64,000 bases of DNA from Osmia lignaria lignaria (lineage: Eukaryota > Arthropoda > Insecta > Hymenoptera > Megachilidae). Both the position numbers and the translations under genes were made by a program. The notes under the pieces are model-generated. The model made no database searches. It worked only from the letters and a program-made list of their open reading frames with translations, and was not told the DNA's origin. The DNA is taken from NCBI RefSeq assembly GCF_051020975.1, contig NW_027478168.1, positions 6,634,001 to 6,698,000 on the forward strand, given 5' to 3'. Positions 46,677 to 57,302 of this stretch are shown here, piece by piece. The first letter of the stretch is position 1, and the number at the start of each line of letters is the position of its first letter.

Positions 46677-47642
46677 TTGCAGATTCAGCTCAAAGGAACG
46701 GGCCTGACGGACATATTTCGAGATATTTCTTCTTCTTGTTGTTCTTCCTCTGCACAGCTAAGCTGGAAGTGGCATTTGCAGCTCGCAATAGTGCAGAGTT
46801 ATCTCAAGGAAAGGGGCCACGGTGTTTCTGTATCTCTATTATGTTGGTGCGGCTTCGGAACTTTTAAATATCTCGATATATCTCGAAAACTACGCTTCTG
46901 ATCAAAAAATATCATACAACATAAATTGTAGGAAACATAATTCTCTACAAAAAAGGTCTCTTAACATTTTGCCATAGCTCGCTTCGTTTCCGAGATATTT
47001 GCAGATATATCTCAAGGGAAGGGGCCTGACGGACATATTTCGAGATATTTCTTCTTCTTGTTGTTCTTCTTCTGCACAGCTAAGCTGGAAGTGGCATTTA
47101 CAGCTCGCACTAGTGCAGAGTTATCTCAAAGAAAGGGGCCACGGTGTTTCTGTATCTCTATTATGTTGGTGCGGCTTCGGAACTTTTAAATATCTTGATA
47201 TATCTCGAGAACTACGCATCTGATCAAAAAATATCATAGAACATAAAAAGTAGGAAACTTAATTCTCTACAAAAAAGGTCTCTTAACATTTTGCCATAGC
47301 TCGCTTCGTTTCCGAGATATTTGCAGATTTATCTCAAGGGAAGGGGCCTGACGGACATATTTCGAGATATTTCGTCTTCTTGTTGTTCTTCTTCTGCACA
47401 GCTAAGCTGGAAGTGGCATTTGCGGCTCGCACTAGTGCAGAGTTATCTCAAAGAAAGGGGCCACGGTGTTTCTGTATCTCTATTATGTTGGTGCGGCTTC
47501 GGAACTTTTAAATATCTCGATATATCTCGAAAACTACGCTTCTTATCAAAAAATATCATAGAACATAAATTGTAGGATACATAATTCTCTACAAAGGACG
47601 TCTCTTAACATTTTGCCATAGCTCGCTTCGTTTCCGAGATAT
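46677..47642 (+). repeat. 644-bp dimer, copy 1, plus one A-type unit
   Basis: Unit 46677 (Q head, CTCAAGGAAAGG, B middle with an A-type end, ATACAACATAAATTG) and unit 46999 (TTTACAGCTCGCACTAG) form the pair seen again at 48287 and 48931. Unit 46999 mixes the B-type CAGCTCGC with the A-type CACTAG. Unit 47321 shares GCTTCTTATC and GTAGGATACATAA with 42813, 4,508 bp (14 monomers) upstream. Confidence 0.87.
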
Positions 47643-48286
47643 TTGCAGATTCAGCTCAAAGGAACGGGCCTGACGGACATATTTCGAGATATTTCTTCTT
47701 CTTGTTGTTCTTCCTCTGCACAGCTAAGCTGGAAGTGGCATTTGCAGCTCGCAATAGTGCAGAGTTATCTCAAAGAAAGGGGCCACGGTGTTTCTGTATC
47801 TCTATTATGTTGGTGCGGCTTCGGAACTTTTAAATATCTTGATATATCTCGAGAACTACGCATCTGATCAAAAAATATCATAGAACATAAATTGTAGGAA
47901 ACATAATTCTCTACAAAAAAGGTCTCTTAACATTTTGCCATAGCTCGCTTCGTTTCCGAGATATTTGCAGATTTATCTCAAGGGAAGGGGCCTGACGGAC
48001 ATATTTCGAGATATTTCTTCTTCTTGTTGTTCTTCTTCTGCACGGCTAAGCTGGAAGTGGCATTTGCGGCTCGCACTAGTGCAGAGTTATCTCAAAGAAA
48101 GGGGCCACGGTGTTTCTGTATCTCTATTATGTTGGTGCGGCTTCGGAACTTTTAAATATCTCGATATATCTCGAAAACTACGCTTCTGATCAAAAAATAT
48201 CATAGAACATAAATTGTAGGAAACATAATTCTCTACAAAAGACGTCTCTTAACATTTTGCCATAGCTCGCTTCGTTTCCGAGATAT
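47643..48286 (+). repeat. Q/B and Y/A dimer between dimer copies
   Basis: Unit 47643 (preceded by ACAAAGGACG) has a Q head and B body with an A-type AAATTG tail. Unit 47965 has GCACGGCTAAGC and an A body. The pair resembles the domain C dimer but carries F-type tails. Confidence 0.85.
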
Positions 48287-48930
48287 TTGCAGATTCAGCT
48301 CAAAGGAACGGGCCTGACGGACATATTTCGAGATATTTCTTCTTCTTGTTGTTCTTCCTCTGCACAGCTAAGCTGGAAGTGGCATTTGCAGCTCGCAATA
48401 GTGCAGAGTTATCTCAAGGAAAGGGGCCACGGTGTTTCTGTATCTCTATTATGTTGGTGCGGCTTCGGAACTTTTAAATATCTCGATATATCTCGAAAAC
48501 TACGCTTCTGATCAAAAAATATCATACAACATAAATTGTAGGAAACATAATTCTCTACAAAAAAGGTCTCTTAACATTTTGCCATAGCTCGCTTCGTTTC
48601 CGAGATATTTGCAGATATATCTCAAGGGAAGGGGCCTGACGGACATATTTCGAGATATTTCTTCTTCTTGTTGTTCTTCTTCTGCACAGCTAAGCTGGAA
48701 GTGGCATTTACAGCTCGCAATAGTGCAGAGTTATCTCAAAGAAAGGGGCCACGGTGTTTCTGTATCTCTATTATGTTGGTGCGGCTTCGGAACTTTTAAA
48801 TATCTTGATATATCTCGAGAACTACGCATCTGATCAAAAAATATCATAGAACATAAAAAGTAGGAAACTTAATTCTCTACAAAAAAGGTCTCTTAACATT
48901 TTGCCATAGCTCGCTTTATTTCCGAGATAT
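48287..48930 (+). repeat. 644-bp dimer, copy 2
   Basis: Units 48287 (Q head, CTCAAGGAAAGG, ATACAACAT) and 48609 (GATATATCTC, TTTACAGCTCGCAATAG) repeat 46677-47320 at +1,610 bp (5 monomers). Confidence 0.88.
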
Positions 48931-49574
48931 TTGCAGATTCAGCTCAAAGGAACGGGCCTGACGGACATATTTCGAGATATTTCTTCTTCTTGTTGTTCTT
49001 CCTCTGCACAGCTAAGCTGGAAGTGGCATTTGCAGCTCGCAATAGTGCAGAGTTATCTCAAGGAAAGGGGCCACGGTGTTTCTGTATCTCTATTATGTTG
49101 GTGCGGCTTCGGAACTTTTAAATATCTCGATATATCTCGAAAACTACGCTTCTGATCAAAAAATATCATACAACATAAATTGTAGGAAACATAATTCTCT
49201 ACAAAAAAGGTCTCTTAACATTTTGCCATAGCTCGCTTCGTTTCCGAGATATTTGCAGATATATCTCAAGGGAAGGGGCCTGACGGACATATTTCGAGAT
49301 ATTTCTTCTTCTTGTTGTTCTTCTTCTGCACAGCTAAGCTGGAAGTGGCATTTACAGCTCGCAATAGTGCAGAGTTATCTCAAAGAAAGGGGCCACGGTG
49401 TTTCTGTATCTCTATTATGTTGGTGCGGCTTCGGAACTTTTAAATATCTTGATATATCTCGAGAACTACGCATCTGCTCAAAAAATATCATACAAGATGA
49501 AAAGTAGGAAACTTAATTCTCTACAAAAAAGGTCTCTTAACATTTTGCCATAGCTCGCTTCGTTTCCGAGATAT
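48931..49574 (+). repeat. 644-bp dimer, copy 3
   Basis: Units 48931 (preceded by GCTTTATTTCC, CTCAAGGAAAGG, ATACAACAT) and 49253 (TTTACAGC, GCATCTGCTC, ATACAAGATGAAAAG) repeat copy 2 directly at +644 bp. The GCATCTGCTC change in 49253 is otherwise a domain G mark. Confidence 0.88.
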
Positions 49575-49896
49575 TTGCAGATTTATCTCAAGGGAAGGGG
49601 CCTGACGGACATATTTCGAGATATTTCTTCTTCTTGTTGTTCTTCTTCTGCACAGCTAAGCTGGAAGTGGCATTTGCGGCTCGCACTAGTGCAGAGTTAT
49701 CTCAAAGAAAGGGGCCACGGTGTTTCTGTATCTCTATTATGTTGGTGCGGCTTCGGAACTTTTAAATATCTCGATATATCTCGAAAACTACGCTTCTGAT
49801 CAAAAAATATCATAGAACATAAATTGTAGGAAACATAATTCTCTACAAAAAACGTCTCTTAACATTTTGCCATAGCTCGCTTCGTTTCCGAGATAT
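49575..49896 (+). repeat. A-type monomer closing domain F
   Basis: The unit has a Y head, A body and A tail ending AAAAAACGTCTC, a tail form otherwise typical of domains A and B. Confidence 0.87.
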
Positions 49897-50218
49897 TTGC
49901 AGATTCAGCTCAAAGGAACGGGCCAGACGGACATATTTCGAGATATTTCTTCTTCTTGTTGTTCTTCCTCTGCATAGCTAAGCTGGAAGTGGCATTTGCA
50001 GCTCGCAATAGTGCAGAGTTATGTCAAAGAAAGGGGCCACGGTGTGTCTGTATCTCTATTATGTTGGTGCGGCTTCGGAACTTTTAAATATCTTGATATA
50101 TCTCGAGAACTACGCATCTGATCAAAAAATATTATAGAACATAAAAAGTAGGAAACTTAATTCTCTCCAAAAAAGGTCTCTTAACATTTTGCCATAGCTC
50201 GCTTCGTTTCCGAGATAT
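49897..50218 (+). repeat. Divergent monomer at the F/G boundary
   Basis: The unit has a Q head and B body with five changes I saw nowhere else: GGGCCAGACGG, TGCATAGCTA, TTATGTCAAAG, GGTGTGTCTG and AATATTATAG. It also has CTCTCCAAAA, shared with the tail before 52795. TCTGCATAG places a stop in the open frame. It stands out against near-identical neighbours. Confidence 0.9.
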
Positions 50219-51184
50219 TTGCAGATGTATCTCAAGGGAAGGGGCCTGACGGACATATTTCGAGATATTTCTTCTTCTTGTTGTTCTTCTTCTGCACAGC
50301 TAAGCTGGAAGTGGCATTTGCGGCTCGCACTAGTGCAGAGTTATCTCAAAGAAAGGGGCCACGGTGTTTCTGTATCTCCATTATGTTGGTGCGGCTTCGG
50401 AACTTTTAAATATCTCGATATATCTCGAGAACTACGCATCTGATCAAAAAATATCATACTACATCAAAAGTAGGAAACTTAATTCTCTACAAGAAAGGTC
50501 TCTAAACATTTTGCCATAGCTCGCTTCGTTTCCGAGATATTTGCAGATTTATCTCAAGGGAAGGGGCCTGACGGACATATTTCGAGATATTTCTTCTTCT
50601 TGTTGTTCTTCTTCTGCACAGCTAAGCTGGAAGTGGCAATTGCAGCTCGCAATAGTGCAGAGTTATCTCAAAGAGAGGGGCCACGGTGTTTCTGTATCTG
50701 TATTATGTTGGTGCGGCTTCGGAACTTTTAAATATCTTGATATATCTCGAGAACTACGCATCTGCTCAAAAAATATCACAGAACATAAAAAGTAGGAAAC
50801 TTAATTCTCTACAAATAAGGTCTCTTAACATTTTGCCATAGCTCGCTTCGTTTCCGAGATATTTGCAGATTTATCTTAAGGGAAGGGGCCTGACGGACAT
50901 ATTTCGAGATATTTCTTCTTCTTGTTGTTCTTCTTCTGCACAGCTAAGCTGGAAGTGGCATTTGCAGCTCGCAATAGTGCAGAGTTATCTCAAAGAAAGG
51001 GGCCACGGTGTTTCTGTATCTCTATTATGTTGGTGCGGCTTCGGAACTTTTAAATATCTCGATATATCTCGAGAACTACGCGTCTGATCAATAAATATCA
51101 TAGAACATAAAAAGTAGGAAACATAATTCTCTACAAAAAAGGTCTCTTAACATTTTGCCATAGCTCGCTTCGTTTCCGAGATAT
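50219..51184 (+). repeat. Domain G opening monomers
   Basis: Units are 50219 (TTGCAGATGTATC, GTATCTCCATTATG, CTACATC tail), 50541 (GGCAATTGC, AAGAGAGGGG, GTATCTGTATTATG, GCATCTGCTC, ATCACAGAAC) and 50863 (TTATCTTAAGGG, GCGTCTGATCAATAAATATC). Each type recurs below: 50219 in 52795 (+2,576), 50541 in 52473 (+1,932) and 50863 in 53117 (+2,254). Confidence 0.88.
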
Positions 51185-53438
51185 TTGCAGATTTATCTCA
51201 AGGGTAGGGGCCTGACGGACATATTTCGAGATATTTCTTCTTCTTGTTGTTCTTCTTCTGCACGGCTAAGCTGGAAGTGGCATTTGCGGCTCGCACTAGT
51301 GCAGAGTTATCTCAAAGAAAGGGGCCACGGTGTTTCAGTATCTCTATTATGTTGGTGCGGTTTCGGAACTTTTAAATATCTTGATATATCTCGAGAACTA
51401 CGCTTCTGATCAAAAAATATCGTAGAACATAAATTGTAGGAAACATAATTCTCTACAAAAGACGTCTCTTAACATTTTGCCATAGCTCGCTTCGTTTCCG
51501 AGATATTTGCAGATTTATCTCAAGGGAAGGGGCCTGACGGACATATTTCGAGATATTTCTTCTTCTTGATGTTCTTCTTCTGCACAGCTAAGCTGGAAGT
51601 GGCATTTGCAGCTCGCAATAGTGCAGAGTTATCTCAAAGAAAGGGGCCACGGTGTTTCTGTATCTCTATTATGATGGTGCGGCTTCGGAACTTTTAAATA
51701 TCTTGATATATCTCGAGAACTACGCGTCTGATCAAAAAATATCATAGAACATAAAAAGTAGGAAACATAATTCTCTACAAAAAAGGTCTCTTAACATTTT
51801 GCCATAGCTCGCTTCGTTTCCGAGATATTTGCAGATTTATCTCAAGGGAAGGGGCCTGACGGACATATTTCGAGATATTTCTTCTTCTTGTTGTTCTTCC
51901 TCTGCACAGCTAAGCTGGAAGTGGCATTTGCAGCTCGCAATAGTGCAGAGTTATCTCAAAGAAAGGGGCCACGGTGTTTCTGTATTTCTATTATGTTGGT
52001 GCGGCTTCGGAACTTTTAGATATCTTGATATATCTCGAGAACTACGCATCTGATCAAAAAATATCATACGACATAAAAAGTAGGAAACTTAATTCTCTAC
52101 AAAAAAGGTCTCTTAACATTTTGCCATAGCTCGCTTCGTTTCCGAGATATTTGCAGATTTATCTCAAGGGAAGGGGCCTGACGGACATATTTCGAGATAT
52201 TTCTTCTTCTTGTTGTTCTTCTTCTGCACAGCTAAGCTGGAAGTGGCATTTGCGGCTCGCACTAATGCAGAGTTATCTCAAAGAAAGGGGCCACGGTGTT
52301 TCTGTATCTCTATTATGTTGGTGCGGCTTCGGAACTTTTAAATATCTTGATATATCTCGAGAACTACGCATCTGATCAAAAAATATCATACTACATCAAA
52401 AGTAGGAAACTTAATTCTCTACAAGAAAGGTCTCTAAACATTTTGCCATAGCTCGCTTCGTTTCCGAGATATTTGCAGATTTATCTCAAGGGAAGGGGCC
52501 TGACGGACATATTTCGAGATATTTCTTCTTCTTGTTGTTCTTCTTCTGCACAGCTAAGCTGGAAGTGGCAATTGCAGCTCGCAATAGTGCAGAGTTATCT
52601 CAAAGAGAGGGGCCACGGTGTTTCTGTATCTGTATTATGTTGGTGCGGCTTCGGAACTTTTAAATATCTTGATATATCTCGAGAACTACGCATCTGCTCA
52701 AAAAATATCACAGAACATAAAAAGTAGGAAACTTAATTCTCTCCAAAAAAGGTCTCTTAACATTTTGCCATAGCTCGCTTCGTTTCCGAGATATTTGCAG
52801 ATTTATCTCAAGGGAAGGGGCCTGACGGACATATTTCGAGATATTTCTTCTTCTTGTTGTTCTTCTTCTGCACAGCTAAGCTGGAAGTGGCATTTGCGGC
52901 TCGCACTAGTGCAGAGTTATCTCAAAGAAAGGGGCCACGGTGTTTCTGTATCTCCATTATGTTGGTGCGGCTTCGGAACTTTTAAATATCTCGATATATC
53001 TCGAGAACTACGCATCTGATCAAAAAATATCATACTACATCAAAAGTGGGAAACTTAATTCTCTACAAGAAAGGTCTCTAAACATTTTGCCATAGCTCGC
53101 TTCGTTTCCGAGATATTTGCAGATTTATCTCAAGGGAAGGGGCCTGACGGACATATTTCGAGATATTTCTTCTTCTTGTTGTTCTTCTTCTGCACAGCTA
53201 AGCTGGAAGTGGCATTTGCAGCTCGCAATAGTGCAGAGTTATCTCAAAGAAAGGGGCCACGGTGTTTCTGTATCTCTATTATGTTGGTGCGGCTTCGGAA
53301 CTTTTAAATATCTCGATATATCTCGAGAACTACGCGTCTGATCAATAAATATCATAGAACATAAAAAGTAGGAAACATAATTCTCTACAAAAAAGGTCTC
53401 TTAACATTTTGCCATAGCTCGCTTCGTTTCCGAGATAT
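51185..53438 (+). repeat. Domain G HOR unit 1 (7 monomers, 2,254 bp)
   Basis: Each domain G unit opens with the same marker monomer (CAAGGGTAGG, GCACGGC, GTTTCAGTATC, GCGGTTTCGG). Here the order is 51185 (marker), 51507 (CTTGATGTTC, TTATGATGG), 51829 (GTATTTCT, CTTTTAGATATC, ATACGACAT), 52151 (GCACTAATGC, CTACATC tail), 52473 (GGCAATTGC, GTATCTGTATT), 52795 (CTCCATTATG) and 53117 (GCGTCTGATCAATAAA). Confidence 0.9.
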
Positions 53439-55370
53439 TTGCAGATTTATCTCAAGGGTAGGGGCCTGACGGACATATTTCGAGATATTTCTTCTTCTTG
53501 TTGTTCTTCTTCTGCACGGCTAAGCTGGAAGTGGCATTTGCGGCTCGCACTAGTGCAGAGTTATCTCAAAGAAAGGGGCCACGGTGTTTCAGTATCTCTA
53601 TTATGTTGGTGCGGTTTCGGAACTTTTAAATATCTTGATATATCTCGAGAACTACGCTTCTGATCAAAAAATATCGTAGAACATAAATTGTAGGAAACAT
53701 AATCCTCTACAAAAGACGTCTCTTAACATTTTGCCATAGCTCGCTTCGTTTCCGAGATATTTGCAGATTTATCTCAAGGGAAGGGGCCTGACGGACATAT
53801 TTCGAGATATTTCTTCTTCTTGATGTTCTTCTTCTGCACAGCTAAGCTGGAAGTGGCATTTGCAGCTCGCAATAGTGCAGAGTTATCTCAAAGAAAGGGG
53901 CCACGGTGTTTCTGTATCTCTATTATGATGGTGCGGCTTCGGAACTTTTAAATATCTTGATATATCTCGAGAACTACGCGTCTGATCAAAAAATATCATA
54001 GAACATAAAAAGTAGGAAACATAATTCTCTACAAAAAAGGTCTCTTAACATTTTGCCATAGCTCGCTTCGTTTCCGAGATATTTGCAGATTTATCTCAAG
54101 GGAAGGGGCCTGACGGACATATTTCGAGATATTTCTTCTTCTTGTTGTTCTTCTTCTGCACAGCTAAGCTGGAAGTGGCATTTGCGGCTCGCACTAATGC
54201 AGAGTTATCTCAAAGAAAGGGGCCACGGTGTTTCTGTATCTCTATTATGTTGGTGCGGCTTCGGAACTTTTAAATATCTTGATATATCTCGAGAACTACG
54301 CATCTGATCAAAAAATATCATACTACATCAAAAGTAGGAAACTTAATTCTCTACAAGAAAGGTCTCTAAACATTTTGCCATAGCTCGCTTCGTTTCCGAG
54401 ATATTTGCAGATTTATCTCAAGGGAAGGGGCCTGACGGACATATTTCGAGATATTTCTTCTTCTTGTTGTTCTTCTTCTGCACAGCTAAGCTGGAAGTGG
54501 CAATTGCAGCTCGCAATAGTGCAGAGTTATCTCAAAGAGAGGGGCCACGGTGTTTCTGTATCTGTATTATGTTGGTGCGGCTTCGGAACTTTTAAATATC
54601 TTGATATATCTCGAGAACTACGCATCTGCTCAAAAAATATCACAGAACATAAAAAGTAGGAAACTTAATTCTCTACAAATAAGGTCTCTTAACATTTTGC
54701 CATAGCTCGCTTCGTTTCCGAGATATTTGCAGATTTATCTCAAGGGAAGGGGCCTGACGGACATATTTCGAGATATTTCTTCTTCTTGTTGTTCTTCTTC
54801 TGCACAGCTAAGCTGGAAGTGGCATTTGCAGCTCGCAATAGTGCAGAGTTATCTCAAAGAAAGGGGCCACGGTGTTTCTGTATCTCTATTATGATGGTGC
54901 GGCTTCGGAACTTTTAAATATCTTGATATATCTCGAGAATTACGCGTCTGATCAAAAAATATCATAGAACATAAAAAGTAGGAAACATAATTCTCTACAA
55001 AAAAGGTCTCTTAACATTTTGCCATAGCTCGCTTCGTTTCCGAGATATTTGCAGATTTATCTCAAGGGAAGGGGCCTGACGGACATATTTCGAGATATTT
55101 CTTCTTCTTGTTGTTCTTCTTCTGCACAGCTAAGCTGGAAGTGGCATTTGCAGCTCGCAATAGTGCAGAGTTATCTCAAAGAAAGGGGCCACGGTGTTTC
55201 TGTATCTCTATTATGATGGTGCGGCTTCGGTACTTTTAAATATCTTGATATATCTCGAGAACTACGCGTCTGATCAAAAAATATCATAGAACATAAAAAG
55301 TAGGAAACATAATTCTCTACAAAAAAGGTCTCTTAACATTTTGCCATAGCTCGCTTCGTTTCCGAGATAT
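53439..55370 (+). repeat. Domain G HOR unit 2 (6 monomers, 1,932 bp)
   Basis: The order is 53439 (marker), 53761 (CTTGATGTTC, TTATGATGG), 54083 (GCACTAATGC), 54405 (GGCAATTGC, GTATCTGTATT), 54727 (TTATGATGG, GAATTACGCG) and 55049 (TTATGATGG, CGGTACTTT). Private changes include AATCCTCTAC near 53703. The stretch from 54083 onward is copied at +4,186 bp. Confidence 0.9.
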
Positions 55371-57302
55371 TTGCAGATTTATCTCAAGGGTAGGGGCCTG
55401 ACGGACATATTTCGAGATATTTCTTCTTCTTGTTGTTCTTCTTCTGCACGGCTAAGCTGGAAGTGGCATTTGCGGCTCGCACTAGTGCAGAGTTATCTCA
55501 AAGAAAGGGGCCACGGTGTTTCAGTATCTCTATTATGTTGGTGCGGTTTCGGAACTTTTAAATATCTTGATATATCTCGAGAACTGCGCTTCTGATCAAA
55601 AAATATCATAGAACATAAATTGTAGGAAACATAATTCTCTACAAAAGACGTCTCTTAACATTTTGCCATAGCTCGCTTCGTTTCCGAGATATTTGCAGAT
55701 TTATCTCAAGGGAAGGGGCCTGACGGACATATTTCGAGATATTTCTTCTTCTTGTTGTTCTTCCTCTGCACAGCTAAGCTGGAAGTGGCATTTGCAGCTC
55801 GCAATAGTGCAGAGTTATCTCAAAGAAAGGGGCCACGGTGTTTCTGTATCTCTATTATGTTGGTGCGGCTTCGGAACTTTTAGATATCTTGATATATCTC
55901 GAGAACTACGCATCTGATCAAAAAATATCATACGACATAAAAAGTAGGAAACTTAATTCTCTACAAAAAAGGTCTCTTAACATTTTGCCATAGCTCGCTT
56001 CGTTTCCGAGATATTTGCAGATTTATCTCAAGGGAAGGGGCCTGACGGACATATTTCGAGATATTTCTTCTTCTTGTTGTTCTTCTTCTGCACAGCTAAG
56101 CTGGAAGTGGCATTTGCGGCTCGCACTAATGCAGAGTTATCTCAAAGAAAGGGGCCACGGTGTTTCTGTATCTCTATTATGTTGGTGCGGCTTCGGAACT
56201 TTTAAATATCTTGATATATCTCGAGAACTACGCATCTGATCAAAAAATATCATACTACATCAAAAGTAGGAAACTTAATTCTCTACAAGAAAGGTCTCTA
56301 AACATTTTGCCATAGCTCGCTTCGTTTCCGAGATATTTGCAGATTTATCTCAAGGGAAGAGGCCTGACGGACATATTTCGAGATATTTCTTCTTCTTGTT
56401 GTTCTTCTTCTGCACAGCTAAGCTGGAAGTGGCAATTGCAGCTCGCAATAGTGCAGAGTTATCTCAAAGAGAGGGGCCACGGTGTTTCTGTATCTGTATT
56501 ATGTTGGTGCGGCTTCGGAACTTTTAAATATCTTGATATATCTCGAGAACTACGCGTCTGATCAAAAAATATCATAGAACATAAAAAGTAGGAAACATAA
56601 TTCTCTACAAAAAAGGTCTCTAAACATTTTGCCATAGCTCGCTTCGTTTCCGAGATATTTGCAGATTTATCTCAAGGGAAGGGGCCTGACGGACATATTT
56701 CGAGATATTTCTTCTTCTTGTTGTTCTTCTTCTGCACAGCTAAGCTGGAAGTGGCAATTGCAGCTCGCAATAGTGCAGAGTTATCTCAAAGAGAGGGGCC
56801 ACGGTGTTTCTGTATCTGTATTATGTTGGTGCGGCTTCGGAACTTTTAAATATCTTGATATATCTCGAGAACTACGCATCTGCTCAAAAAATATCACAGA
56901 ACATAAAAAGTAGGAAACTTAATTCTCTACAAATAAGGTCTCTCAACATTTTGCCATAGCTCGCTTCGTTTCCGAGATATTTGCAGATTTATCTCAAGGG
57001 AAGGGGCCTGACGGACATATTTCGAGATATTTCTTCTTCTTGTTGTTCTTCTTCTGCACAGCTAAGCTGGAAGTGGCATTTGCAGCGCGCAATAGTGCAG
57101 AGTTATCTCAAAGAAAGGGGCCACGGTGTTTCTGTATCTCTATTATGTTGGTGCGGCTTCGGAACTTTTAAATATCTTGATATATCTCGAGAACTACGCG
57201 TCTGATCAAAAAATATCATAGAACATAAAAAGTAGGAAACATAATTCTCTACAAAAAAGGTCTCTTAACATTTTGCCATAGCTCGCTTCGTTTCCGAGAT
57301 AT
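55371..57302 (+). repeat. Domain G HOR unit 3 (6 monomers, 1,932 bp)
   Basis: The order is 55371 (marker; private GAACTGCGC), 55693 (CTTCCTCTG, CTTTTAGATATC, ATACGACAT), 56015 (GCACTAATGC), 56337 and 56659 (adjacent GGCAATTGC copies; 56337 has private GGAAGAGGCC and ends GCGTCTG, while 56659 ends GCATCTGCTC) and 56981 (preceded by TCTCTCAACATT; GCAGCGCGC). Confidence 0.9.
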
